A stretch of DNA of 17,383 bases from JAWLBR01 sp041687495. GTDB taxonomy: Bacteria > Bacillota > Limnochordia > DTU087 > JAAYGB01. The DNA lies in assembly GCA_041687495.1 (NCBI GenBank), contig JAWLBR010000068.1:1-17383 (forward strand), read 5' to 3'. Made by a program: the position numbers and the translations under genes. Below are positions 1 through 7,122 of the stretch, in pieces; the stretch's first letter is position 1; every line of letters starts with the position of its first letter. The notes below the pieces were generated by a model. The model was not told the origin of the DNA and searched no databases. It saw nothing but the letters and a program-made list of their open reading frames with translations.

Positions 1-3
1 TGT

Positions 4-54
4 GTGAGCCCTCTTTTCCGACAGTTTTCCTGTCCATTATTATACCAGGCTCAC
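4..54 (+). other. Nested inverted repeats at the window edge, possible structured RNA
   Basis: GTGAGCC (4-10) pairs perfectly with GGCTCAC (48-54), and an inner hairpin GACAG (20-24), TTTTC loop, CTGTC (30-34) lies inside it. Together they would form a two-helix RNA fold. No T-run follows, so it is not an ordinary terminator. It lies upstream of the best promoter candidate for the next gene and may belong to a transcript that starts before the window. Function unknown; chance is possible with stems this short. Confidence 0.25.
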
Positions 55-71
55 TAAGAATCTCGAAATCT

Positions 72-99
72 TTGTCTTGATTCATGGGGACATTATAAT
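72..99 (+). promoter_or_regulatory. Candidate sigma-A promoter for the cation exporter/truA unit
   Basis: A perfect TATAAT lies at 94-99, with TTGTCT at 72-77 (4 of 6 matches to TTGACA) and a 16-bp spacer. Transcription would start near 106 and give a leader of about 175 nt containing the hairpins described next. This is read by eye only. Confidence 0.4.
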
Positions 100-135
100 C
101 AACACAATGGCCAAGGCCTGGTTCTACCGACGGGT

Positions 136-194
136 GAGAGTCTGTAGCGAGACTTTTGGCAGGGTATCCCGGTAAAGTGTCTCGTTTTTTTTTT
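136..194 (+). promoter_or_regulatory. Leader attenuator: antiterminator hairpin competing with an intrinsic terminator
   Basis: The terminator has CGAGAC (148-153) pairing with GTCTCG (179-184), an inner GGG/CCC helix and a run of ten T at 185-194. A competing hairpin, GAGAGTCT (136-143) with AGACTTTT (150-157, two G-U pairs), uses the same left arm, so only one can form. The structure ends 86 nt before the start codon of a GDT1-family exporter. Manganese exporters of this family are often controlled by the yybP-ykoY riboswitch, whose 3' end also merges into the terminator (compare GCGAGAC here with the usual GCAAGACC). The hallmark GGGGAGUAG loop is not found, so the sensor is unknown. The terminator itself is well supported. 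It could instead simply end an upstream transcript. Confidence 0.55.
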
Positions 195-280
195 GCTCTG
201 ACGCACCTGTATCTGCCGCCGGTCGTGAGAACAGCCGCGGTATTAGAGTATACTATCTCGGGGTGGAAAGGGGAACGGAA

Positions 281-1396
281 ATGATTCATGAGTACTTACG
301 AGCGTGTTTCTTAATTTTTATGGCGGAAATGGGTGACAAAACCCAGATTCTAGCTATGGCCTTTGCCACCAGATTCACTGTGAGGCAGGTTCTGTTAGGC
401 GTTGGGATTGGCTCCCTGCTAAACCACGGCCTGGCAGTGGCGTTGGGGAGCTTCCTATCAACGGTAATTCCGCTGTCGTTGCTGCGTCTGATCGCCGCGC
501 TCTCATTTCTCGGCTTCGGCATGTGGACACTGATGACGGAAGAAGAGGATGAAGACGAAGGCAGTGTCAAAGGCGTGAATCCTGTCATCACGGTGGCGAC
601 GGCTTTTTTTGTTGGGGAGTTGGGGGACAAGACTCAGTTGGCCGCCATCACCTTGTCCACGGGTACAGCGTATCCCCTCATCGTACTCATGGGTACTGTA
701 TCCGGGATGATCCTCACCAGTGGAGTTGGCATCTTTGTCGGCACGAAGTTGGGGGACAGAATTCCCGAACTGGCGGTTAAGCTGATTTCTTCGGCAATCT
801 TCACCGTCTTTGGTCTTGTCGCACTGTATGATAGCGTCCCGCCTGAGTATTTATCCCCGCTCGTGGTGGTTGCTGTCTTGGCGGTGGTATTGATAACCAA
901 CGGTCTACTAGTACGTCGCGTTCTGCGCCGGCGGGCCCTGGCAGAAGTCACGCCGCTGCAGCAAGCAGCGGCAAGGCTGCGTGCCCAGGCTCAAAGGATT
1001 CGCTTGGCGATAGCCGATGTGTGCCTCGGTCACGGTACCTGCGGAAACTGCGACGGGAGATACTGTGCAGTTGGGTACGTTAAGGCCGCGATGAACCAGG
1101 TGATTGAGCACAACCGATTACTGGTCCCGGATAACTGGCAGCTGCCGGTGGGCGTTACCAAGGACTTTGACTCGGCTAAAGTGGCCAACGCCTTAGTGGA
1201 GACAGTCTTGGGATGCTTGAATTGTGGGCAGAACCACGATCCCAACTGTGCCATGAATCGCGCAAGACAAGCCTTAGAGCTGATGTGCTTTGGCGAAGTA
1301 CTGCCCTTTCGCGGAGATAAGCAGAGTTATTTGACTGAGCTGCAGGTTCGGGATGCTCAGCTGGCTGCTACGGTTGAGAAGGAGTTATCCGCGTAA
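281..1396 (+). CDS. GDT1/TMEM165 (UPF0016) family cation exporter with Cys-rich C-terminal extension
   Basis: Predicted inner-membrane exporter of 371 residues. The two hallmark E-x-G-D-K-T motifs of the family are present (EMGDKT near residue 16, ELGDKT near residue 112), each starting a three-helix repeat, with an acidic linker (EEEDEDE) between the halves. Characterised members export Mn2+ (some also move Ca2+ or H+). ATG 281 is chosen over GTG 263 because GGAAAGGGG at 265-273 is correctly spaced for it and the protein then starts just before the first helix. The family is usually about 190-230 residues; here about 150 extra cytoplasmic residues follow the last helix, with Cys248, 254, 257, 262 (C-x5-C-x2-C-x4-C) and Cys312, 315, 323, 336 plus His319. 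This could be a metal or Fe-S site. truA follows after 32 nt, so co-transcription is likely. Confidence 0.85.
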   Translation: MIHEYLRACFLIFMAEMGDKTQILAMAFATRFTVRQVLLGVGIGSLLNHGLAVALGSFLSTVIPLSLLRLIAALSFLGFGMWTLMTEEEDEDEGSVKGVNPVITVATAFFVGELGDKTQLAAITLSTGTAYPLIVLMGTVSGMILTSGVGIFVGTKLGDRIPELAVKLISSAIFTVFGLVALYDSVPPEYLSPLVVVAVLAVVLITNGLLVRRVLRRRALAEVTPLQQAAARLRAQAQRIRLAIADVCLGHGTCGNCDGRYCAVGYVKAAMNQVIEHNRLLVPDNWQLPVGVTKDFDSAKVANALVETVLGCLNCGQNHDPNCAMNRARQALELMCFGEVLPFRGDKQSYLTELQVRDAQLAATVEKELSA

Positions 1397-1428
1397 GGCT
1401 GAAGCCCTAGCTTCATGGGGGTGGTAGA

Positions 1429-2166
1429 ATGCGCAATATCAAGATGGTTGTTGAGTACGATGGTTCGCGGTATCTGGGATGGCAGCGGCAGCCAAACACG
1501 GAGCGAACCATTCAGGGCAAGCTGGAGTCAGTGATTCAGCAAATGGTGGGTGCAGATGTCGATGTCATCGGGTCTGGTCGGACTGACGCTGGGGTTCATG
1601 CCCATGGCCAAGTTGCCAACTTTCACGGGCAGACCGACATGAGCGCGGAGCAGATTCACCAGTACTTGAATCAGTATTTGCCTCAGGACATAGCAGTACT
1701 GGTGGTGGAAGAAGCGCCGGAGCGGTTTCACGCCAGGTATAACGCCAAAGCAAAAAAGTACGTATACCGGATTTGGAATCACTGGATTCCGTCTGCTTTT
1801 GAGCGCAAGTACAGCCTGCACCTTCCAGAGCCCCTGGATGTTCCCGCTATGGAAGAGGCCAGCCGTCTGCTTGTGGGAACCCACGATTTTCTCCCATTCT
1901 CGTCCCTTAGGCGTTCGAAAAAATCTACGGTGAGGACTATTAGTAGCGTTGATTTTGAGCAGACGGGATCCATGCTTGAAATCAGTATCATCGGTAACGG
2001 ATTCCTATACAACATGGTTCGCATCCTCACCGGCACGCTCATAGAGGTCGGACAAGGCAAGCAGAGTCCCGATTGTATCCCGGGGATCTTCGGTTCCGGA
2101 AAGAGGCAGGAGGCTGGGTATACTGTGCCTCCCCACGGCTTATTCTTGGCGGAGGTTTACTATTAG
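1429..2166 (+). CDS. truA: tRNA pseudouridine synthase A
   Basis: Isomerises uridine to pseudouridine at positions 38-40 of the tRNA anticodon arm, in the cytoplasm. The 245 residues match the usual family length. The N-terminal VEYDGSRYLGWQRQP motif and the catalytic signature GRTDAGVHA (Asp53) are present, as are the FHARY, KKYVYRIW and NGFLYNMVRILTGTLIEVGQG blocks of the second half. ATG 1429 has a GGGGGTGG Shine-Dalgarno a few bases upstream. It follows the cation exporter by 32 nt with no promoter visible between them, and converges with the ABC exporter genes. Confidence 0.96.
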   Translation: MRNIKMVVEYDGSRYLGWQRQPNTERTIQGKLESVIQQMVGADVDVIGSGRTDAGVHAHGQVANFHGQTDMSAEQIHQYLNQYLPQDIAVLVVEEAPERFHARYNAKAKKYVYRIWNHWIPSAFERKYSLHLPEPLDVPAMEEASRLLVGTHDFLPFSSLRRSKKSTVRTISSVDFEQTGSMLEISIIGNGFLYNMVRILTGTLIEVGQGKQSPDCIPGIFGSGKRQEAGYTVPPHGLFLAEVYY

Positions 2167-2201
2167 GGCGAACAAACTAGTGACGGGGGAGACAGCACAA
2201 A

Positions 2202-3005
2202 CTAGCTCCCTGTAGAGTGGTAGTGTCTCACCCCGAAGTTCCAAACCTGCAGACACACGAGGAGGAAGACCGGTCCCGCCAGCGGCGACAGCCACGGGAC
2301 CCATACGGGAAGAGTATGGGCCTCAGGACGGTCCAGAATCGCCATGAGGGGCAGATAGTTGATGCTGGCCAAGGGTACAAACCATGTAAAGAGGTTCTGG
2401 AACCAGCTACGGTAGATGCTAACTGGCACCTGTGCTGTCTCGACGCCGCCGTACGTCAGCACGTTCATCAACTCCAGAGTCTCCAGCGACCAGAAGGACA
2501 TGGTCGCCTGCAGGACAAACAGCCCAGAGAACAACAAAGCGCCTCCGGCTATGGCGGCAAGAATTAACAGGATCTGAATTGGTGTCAACGCCACGTCTAG
2601 GTTGGTCAGCGCCCAGAGGAGCACCACCAGTCCCTGCGACAGTCTGCCAACACGCAGTAGCTGAAATTCCAGTCCCATCACCTGCAGAACAGTGCTTCTA
2701 GGCCGCAGAAGGATGCGGTCAAATTCCCCGGATTTGACCTGCCGATGAAGAATATCAAAGCCTCTAGCCGCTGCTTCGGAGACAGCAAAGGCGACATGCA
2801 CCATCCCATAAAACAACGCCACCTCTGGCAGACTCCAATCCCTCAAGCTGCCAAACCGAGCGAACAAGGCCCAGACGCCAAGGAACTCAACTGCATTGAC
2901 CACCAGATTCCCCACCACCATCATGACAAAAGACGCAGGGTACTGCATCTGACTGCGCATAGAGACGCTTACATATCTTAAGTAAAGTGTGAGGCTGTCT
3001 TTCAT
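2202..3005 (-). CDS. ABC-2 type exporter permease, DUF990 family (second of pair)
   Basis: Inner-membrane permease of 267 residues with about six hydrophobic segments. It matches by eye the DUF990 (ABC2_membrane_6) family, including the conserved stretch GEFDRILLRPRSTVLQVMG near residues 91-109 and the C-terminal FVPLASINYLP region near residue 210. It starts 3 nt after the preceding permease gene ends. An AAGGAGG Shine-Dalgarno on the minus strand overlaps the end of that gene. Such paired permeases form a heterodimeric channel with one ATPase and are usually annotated as drug or metabolite exporters. The substrate cannot be read from sequence. It converges with truA, with 35 nt between them and no convincing terminator. 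Confidence 0.85.
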   Translation of the reverse strand: MKDSLTLYLRYVSVSMRSQMQYPASFVMMVVGNLVVNAVEFLGVWALFARFGSLRDWSLPEVALFYGMVHVAFAVSEAAARGFDILHRQVKSGEFDRILLRPRSTVLQVMGLEFQLLRVGRLSQGLVVLLWALTNLDVALTPIQILLILAAIAGGALLFSGLFVLQATMSFWSLETLELMNVLTYGGVETAQVPVSIYRSWFQNLFTWFVPLASINYLPLMAILDRPEAHTLPVWVPWLSPLAGPVFLLVCLQVWNFGVRHYHSTGS

Positions 3006-3008
3006 CTC

Positions 3009-3815
3009 CTATCCTCCTTGTACCACTACTCGTCTAAGGCCCCGAGCCAAAAGCCAACGACCCCAGATGATGAGGATCGCCGTCCAGATTAGCTGGCGCG
3101 CCAAGAACAACCAGATCTGATTGGGATCAAGCTGTCCGGTAAAGAAGCGTGCCGGGGTATCTACCAGGCCGGCAAAGGGCAGTAGCTCCAGGATCTTGTG
3201 GGACCAATTGGGAAACAGGGGTAGGGGAATGGTCATTCCCGAAAAAACGGTCACTACCGCTGGGAGCAGGCGGATGATCCCTTCTCCAGATATCGTCCAC
3301 AGCATAGAAATGTTCATCAAATTGGTGATCGCACACCCCAGTAACAAAGCTCCGATGGTCGCCAGAATCCACACTGCAAGACTGGATAATGTGGGCACCG
3401 ACAGGGAATACCTGGATGGCAGGACGAACAAACTTATCAAGAACAAAGGTACTGCCCGCAGCAAAGTGGGAGCTACCCTGAGTGCGATGGCCCGAGCGTA
3501 CCACTGGTTGTAAAGGTCCAGTGGCCGGCATAGTTCATAGGCCACGTTGCCGCTGCGAATGAGGGCCTGAATATCGGCGTCTCCATTCCAAGGAAGCATC
3601 CCGAGCATGGCCTGACCCAACCAGACATAGCCGATGGCCTGCTGCAGCGACATGGGCTGTGCCGTGGTGCTTGATAGATAAAAGGCTTCTAGAACCATAA
3701 CTTTGACGAATCCGAACATGAATTGGGTACTGATGCCAGCTAGGGCCGCCGCTCGGTACTGTACGAGGAGCAGGAAGCGAAGGCGGATAATTGCTCGGTA
3801 TACCTTTGTGTTCAT
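3009..3815 (-). CDS. ABC-2 type exporter permease, DUF990 family (first of pair)
   Basis: Inner-membrane permease of 268 residues with six predicted helices. The DUF990-like block SGNVAYELCRPLDLYNQWYARAI (given in parts: SGNVAYELCRPLDLY near residues 88-102) parallels the GEFDRILLRPRS block of the partner permease, so the two are paralogous halves of one channel. Its ATG overlaps the ATPase stop codon in an ATGA arrangement (3812-3815), which indicates translational coupling. Substrate unknown; export is inferred from the ABC-2 architecture and the absence of a binding protein. Confidence 0.85.
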   Translation of the reverse strand: MNTKVYRAIIRLRFLLLVQYRAAALAGISTQFMFGFVKVMVLEAFYLSSTTAQPMSLQQAIGYVWLGQAMLGMLPWNGDADIQALIRSGNVAYELCRPLDLYNQWYARAIALRVAPTLLRAVPLFLISLFVLPSRYSLSVPTLSSLAVWILATIGALLLGCAITNLMNISMLWTISGEGIIRLLPAVVTVFSGMTIPLPLFPNWSHKILELLPFAGLVDTPARFFTGQLDPNQIWLFLARQLIWTAILIIWGRWLLARGLRRVVVQGG

Positions 3816-4807
3816 AGCTGCAGCTCCCCATACAACCGAGAGATGACTTCATCAATCGGCGGATTCTCTACCAGAAGATCGCGAATCGGGAAGTGACCAG
3901 AGATCTCACTGATCAGTTCTGCTGGGGTCACCTCTGTGGGATCAAAGCTAAAGTGAGCTCGGCTGCCCTCCCACTTCACCAGCTTCGCCTGGGGCAGTGT
4001 TTCCGCTATGTACTCCCTCGGATAGTCAGGGTCCAGTTCGACTATCAGCCGGCGCTCTCGGGTTACCTGATCCCGTAGATCCCGAAGGCTACCCTGAGCG
4101 AGAATCCTACCTCTCCCGATGACCATCACCCGGCTGCACAGTGCCTCGACATCGTCCATGTCGTGTGTCGTAAGAATAACGGTGGTCCCATGCTCCTGGT
4201 TTAGTTTCTTGACAAATTCCCGGACGGCGAGCTTAGAAACGGCGTCTAGGCCTATCGTTGGCTCATCGAGGAACAACAGTTGGGGTCTGTGTAGCAGCGA
4301 TGCAGCCAGATCACAGCGCATCCGCTGCCCTAAGCTCAGCTGGCGTACCGGGATCTCTAAGAGATTACTCAACTGCAGGGTGTCGACCATCTCCTCCAAC
4401 GTGGCCTGGTAAGCGGTTGGAGAGAGGCGGTAGATGTCCCGCAGCAGCTCAAAGGAATCGATGACTGGTAGGTCCCACCACAGCTGCGAACGCTGTCCAA
4501 ATACTACCCCCACGTGTCGGACGTGATCAATGCGCTCCTGCCAAGGGGTCCGTCCCATGACCTGGCAGATCCCTGAGTCGGGCACCAGAATACCACTCAG
4601 GATCTTCACCGTGGTGGACTTTCCCGCTCCATTGGGACCAAGGTACCCTACTAGTTCTCCCTCACCGATGGCAAAGGAAACCCTGTCTAGTGCCGAGACA
4701 AAGATATGCTCCCTTGCTACTAGACCTTTTAAGGCACCCCAAAGCCCTATTTGCCGTTTGCTTACCCGGAATGTCTTGACTAGGTCCTCAACCAAGATCT
4801 GAGGCAT
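3812..4807 (-). CDS. ABC exporter ATPase, DUF990-associated
   Basis: ATP-binding subunit of 331 residues for the two downstream permeases. Walker A is GPNGAGKST (57-65), the Q-loop lies in VFGQRSQLWWD (about 102-112, a pattern typical of ATPases paired with DUF990 permeases), the signature is LSLGQ (157-161), Walker B is LLFLDEP (177-183) and the switch His is H215. A C-terminal domain of about 80 residues follows, as in drug-exporter ATPases. ATG at 4807 has an AAAGGAGGAG Shine-Dalgarno on the minus strand. It is the first gene of the minus-strand unit and is divergent from the UroD-like gene. The 164-nt space between them should hold both promoters, but I see no clear -35/-10 pair for this strand. 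Confidence 0.92.
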   Translation of the reverse strand: MPQILVEDLVKTFRVSKRQIGLWGALKGLVAREHIFVSALDRVSFAIGEGELVGYLGPNGAGKSTTVKILSGILVPDSGICQVMGRTPWQERIDHVRHVGVVFGQRSQLWWDLPVIDSFELLRDIYRLSPTAYQATLEEMVDTLQLSNLLEIPVRQLSLGQRMRCDLAASLLHRPQLLFLDEPTIGLDAVSKLAVREFVKKLNQEHGTTVILTTHDMDDVEALCSRVMVIGRGRILAQGSLRDLRDQVTRERRLIVELDPDYPREYIAETLPQAKLVKWEGSRAHFSFDPTEVTPAELISEISGHFPIRDLLVENPPIDEVISRLYGELQL

Positions 4808-4910
4808 CAGTCTCCTCCTTTCTGAGTTCTTGGGATCACAATGTTGGGCGCTTCCATAGTTTACCAGATATTTACAGAACAGAAAAGATAAAGTTGTTCC
4901 AAAACACGCA

Positions 4911-4932
4911 AAGGAGGTGAAAGCGCTAGTCA
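4911..4932 (+). promoter_or_regulatory. Orphan perfect Shine-Dalgarno overlapping a cre/LacI-like half palindrome
   Basis: AAGGAGGTGA at 4911-4920 is fully complementary to the 16S rRNA 3' end but has no start codon within reach; the real gene uses another SD 40 nt further on. Overlapping it, TGAAAGCGCTAGTCA (4918-4932) resembles a CcpA/LacI-type operator with an AGCGCT core, though the right half carries one extra base. It may be a catabolite or sugar repressor site for the UroD-like gene, or part of a lost small gene. Weak evidence. Confidence 0.25.
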
Positions 4933-4971
4933 GAAGAATATCGCGTCAGAACCGTGAGGAGGGCGGAAAGG

Positions 4972-6093
4972 ATGCGTTGGGATCGGGAAGAGTATATCGA
5001 ACTGATGACCTTTGGCCGGATTGACCGCCAGATGTTCGTCGAGCTTTTTGGCCCTTTGGTCGGCCTAGAGAAGGAGTGGCAGGAGCAGGGGGCAGCGGAC
5101 GAGGAAATCGAAATGGTTGGTTTTGATTGGGACTGTGTGCCAGTGGTTCACTGTGGAGGGAACACAGGGCAGCTGGGTGGCTATCCTCCGAGGCTGCTGG
5201 AGGAAACTGAGCACTACGTGATCGAAAAGGACAGCTTGGGCCGAACAACCAAGCTTTTCAAGGGCAAAGTAACCATTGCCCATCCGCTGGATTTCCCAGT
5301 TCGGACCATGGATGATTGGATTCAGTTGAAAGGCTTCTATGAGTACAGTGAAGATCGAATTGACTGGCAGCAGGTGGAAAGAGCAAAGGCGGCGCAAAAA
5401 CACGGTGCTTTGGTGACTGCTTCGATTCCCGGTGGGTTTGACCTACCCAGACAGCTCTTGGGTGAGGAAGAGGTGTGTCTGGCCTACTACCAGCAACCAG
5501 AATTGATCCGGGATATCCTGCAGACTGTGGGGGACACGGCGTTTCGGGTTCTGGAACGAGTCAGTGACGTGGTGGTCATCGACAACCTACACGTGCATGA
5601 GGATATGGCCGGAAAGTCTGGCCCGCTGATTGGCCCGAAGCAGATCACGGAATTTGTTCACCCGTACTACCGCCGCATTTGGGATCTACTCAGATCCCGG
5701 GGAACCAGAATCTTTAGTCAAGATAGCGATGGAAACATGAACCCCGTCATCGACTCCTTCTTGGAGTGCGGCGTCAACGTCATGTACCCGATGGAGCCTG
5801 CGGCAGGGATGGATGTGGTGAAGCTGCGGGAACAATACGGAAAGAAGCTGGCCTTCAAGGGCGGAATCGATAAGTTTGTCTTGGCCAAGGGAAAGGAGGC
5901 AATTCGGGCCGAACTGGAGTACAAAATGCAGCCGCTGATGCAAGCAGGGGGCATGGTGTTCGGCCTGGATCATCGGATCCCAAACGGAACTCCACTTGAG
6001 CTGTACCGGTACTATGTTAACTTAGGGCGAGAGATTTTAGGACTACCTCCTATTTCTCCGGAACGCATTGGCTGGCAGCGGATGGCGTTCTAG
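4972..6093 (+). CDS. Uroporphyrinogen decarboxylase-like (UroD/MtaA superfamily) protein
   Basis: TIM-barrel protein of 373 residues. The C-terminal block FGLDHRIPNGTPLELYRYYV (His near residue 334) corresponds to the NLGHGI-P-x-TP-x-EN region of HemE, and IDNLHVHEDMAGKSGPLIGP, IFSQDSDGN and LAFKGGIDKFVLAKG fit the superfamily. The N-terminal PVWxMRQAGR substrate-binding motif of true HemE is absent and no other haem genes are nearby, so this is unlikely to be the haem enzyme. Relatives include corrinoid and coenzyme M methyltransferases (MtaA, CmuA), but no corrinoid partner is visible. ATG 4972 is preferred over GTG 4954 because GAGGAGG at 4956-4961 lies upstream of it. It leads a unit with a PPC-domain protein and a tautomerase. 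Substrate unknown. Confidence 0.8.
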   Translation: MRWDREEYIELMTFGRIDRQMFVELFGPLVGLEKEWQEQGAADEEIEMVGFDWDCVPVVHCGGNTGQLGGYPPRLLEETEHYVIEKDSLGRTTKLFKGKVTIAHPLDFPVRTMDDWIQLKGFYEYSEDRIDWQQVERAKAAQKHGALVTASIPGGFDLPRQLLGEEEVCLAYYQQPELIRDILQTVGDTAFRVLERVSDVVVIDNLHVHEDMAGKSGPLIGPKQITEFVHPYYRRIWDLLRSRGTRIFSQDSDGNMNPVIDSFLECGVNVMYPMEPAAGMDVVKLREQYGKKLAFKGGIDKFVLAKGKEAIRAELEYKMQPLMQAGGMVFGLDHRIPNGTPLELYRYYVNLGREILGLPPISPERIGWQRMAF

Positions 6094-6179
6094 GATGAGG
6101 GAGGATTTGGCAGGTTGCTGTCCAATTTTGATCCAGAAGCTGTAGATGAGAATTCAATGGAGCAAAGGAAGCGATATGC

Positions 6180-6608
6180 ATGGAGCATTTTTTGACAGAT
6201 GATGGGCAGTACCTCGTCGTCCGTTTGGATCAAGGCGACTTTATCATTGAAGGGATAGAACAGGCCGCCAGAGAAGCTGGGGTGACTGACGGTTTTGTTT
6301 CCTCGTGCATCGGAACCCTAGACATATGTAAGTTGCACTTGGTCATGACCACTGGCTATCCCCCGGTTGAGACCTATCCGACTATTGTCGGGCCGCTGGA
6401 GCTGAACTCGGCCTCGGGGGTTTTGGCCGATGGCAAACTTCATGTGCACGCGATGATCTCCGATGCCCAGAGGTGTCTAGGCGGACATCTCGAGCCGGGA
6501 AGTCGCGTTTTGTACTTGGCCGAAGTTGTGCTCAGGGTCTTTTCGGGTACCAAATTGCAGCGTGTTCCGCATCCAGATACCGGAATCATGTTGCTGAAAA
6601 AGCAATAG
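6180..6608 (+). CDS. PPC/DUF296 domain protein
   Basis: Small soluble protein of 142 residues consisting of one PPC domain (plant and prokaryote conserved, DUF296). The conserved features are an N-terminal strand with RLDQGDFIIEGIEQAA, the SSCIGTLD turn, and the metal-site-like LHVHAMISD...GGHLEPGSRV block (about residues 86-108). Prokaryotic members are trimers of unknown biochemical role, not DNA-binding because they lack AT-hooks. The start at 6180 has AAAGGAAG 8 nt upstream; an overlapping ATG at 6176 is out of frame and stops at once. It sits 86 nt after the UroD-like gene and 34 nt before the tautomerase gene, so a shared transcript is likely. Confidence 0.8.
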   Translation: MEHFLTDDGQYLVVRLDQGDFIIEGIEQAAREAGVTDGFVSSCIGTLDICKLHLVMTTGYPPVETYPTIVGPLELNSASGVLADGKLHVHAMISDAQRCLGGHLEPGSRVLYLAEVVLRVFSGTKLQRVPHPDTGIMLLKKQ

Positions 6609-6642
6609 AAACCGCTACTAAGATCGCATGGAGGTGAACGAT

Positions 6643-6834
6643 ATGCCAATTATCCAGGTGGATCTGACCGCTGTGCCAAAGGAGAAAAAAGCAGAGTTGG
6701 CCAAGAGGCTTACGCAGACCGCTGTTGAGGTATTGAATGTTCCGCAAGAGGCATTTACAGTGATTATGCGGGAGAACGGAGCAGACAACATTGCCGTTGG
6801 TGGTACTCTGCTGTCAGAAAGACTGAAGAAGTAG
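6643..6834 (+). CDS. 4-oxalocrotonate tautomerase family protein
   Basis: A protein of 63 residues, the usual size for the 4-OT family, which forms hexamers or similar oligomers and moves protons on enol/keto or related substrates. The start must be ATG 6643, because the family needs Pro directly after the initiator Met (MPIIQVDL) as the catalytic base; the ATG at 6628 would bury it. GGAGGTGA at 6630-6637 is correctly spaced for 6643. Conserved KKAELAKRLTQTAVEVLNVP and a basic VIMREN region are visible. Last gene before the terminator at 6855. The substrate is unknown; a role in the same pathway as the UroD-like protein is inferred from position only. Confidence 0.88.
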   Translation: MPIIQVDLTAVPKEKKAELAKRLTQTAVEVLNVPQEAFTVIMRENGADNIAVGGTLLSERLKK

Positions 6835-6854
6835 CTGCTTGAATGGTCAACGTC

Positions 6855-6901
6855 AAAAGCAGGGGCGCTGCGGGTACTACCCGTGGAGGCTCCTGCTTTT
6901 T
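6855..6901 (+). terminator. Intrinsic terminator after the tautomerase gene
   Basis: AAAAGCAGG (6855-6863) pairs with CCTGCTTTT (6892-6900), with an inner CGGGTA/TACCCG-type helix, and the right arm ends in a T-run. It closes the UroD-like/PPC/tautomerase unit. Confidence 0.85.
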
Positions 6902-7079
6902 GCTATGCACAGGAACTAGAAACTCCATCAACCAGGCACGTCTACACCTAAAGTTCCTGTCCGCGCGCATATGAAAGGTCAGTGGGAGAGATGAAGTGGT
7001 GATTAACCCAGCGGTCAGGTGGGTAGAGGATAGTTAGTCCAGGACATTTTTGGTTAAAATCCGATTAATTCACTGGGGA
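6902..7079. other. Non-coding stretch before the hcp promoter
   Basis: No convincing coding frame. The only structure seen is a 9-bp inverted repeat, ACAGGAACT (6909-6917) with AGTTCCTGT (6952-6960), separated by 34 nt. It lies just after a terminator and well upstream of the hcp promoter, so any role is uncertain. Confidence 0.4.
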
Positions 7080-7095
7080 TTTGACTTAAGTCAAA
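7080..7095. promoter_or_regulatory. Crp/Fnr-family operator palindrome upstream of hcp
   Basis: TTTGACTTAAGTCAAA is a perfect 16-bp palindrome with the Crp/Fnr layout TTGAC-N4-GTCAA (compare Fnr TTGAT-N4-ATCAA). Its centre (7087.5) is 41.5 bp upstream of the start site implied by the -10 element at 7117-7122, the class II activator position. HcpR and other Crp/Fnr-family regulators control hcp in anaerobes, so an activator responding to NO, hydroxylamine or redox state is likely. Confidence 0.75.
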
Positions 7096-7113
7096 GAATG
7101 TGGGACTCCTTCC

Positions 7114-7122
7114 TGGTATTCT
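7114..7122 (+). promoter_or_regulatory. Extended -10 element of the hcp promoter
   Basis: TGGTATTCT contains the extended TG motif and a TATTCT -10 (7117-7122). No good -35 is present at the right distance; instead the Crp/Fnr palindrome covers that region, as expected for an activator-dependent promoter. Start site expected near 7129. Confidence 0.55.

Noticed and set aside
1..194. Canonical yybP-ykoY Mn2+ riboswitch
   Set aside because: Position and the GCGAGAC-terminator 3' end are suggestive, but the GGGGAGUAG loop and its pairing strands could not be found, so only an attenuator-like leader is reported.
2187..2210. GGGAG/CTCCC hairpin as a terminator between truA and the ABC exporter
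   Set aside because: Only 5 bp with a 14-nt loop and no T-run on either strand.
3121..3531. Frames of about 130 codons antisense or out of frame inside the DUF990 permease gene
   Set aside because: The permease frame shows clear family motifs and correct coupling to the ATPase; the others have no SD or recognisable content.
6114..6194. Small TTG-started frame of 26 codons after a GAGGGAGG sequence
   Set aside because: No recognisable protein, overlaps the better supported start at 6180, and the length is within chance.
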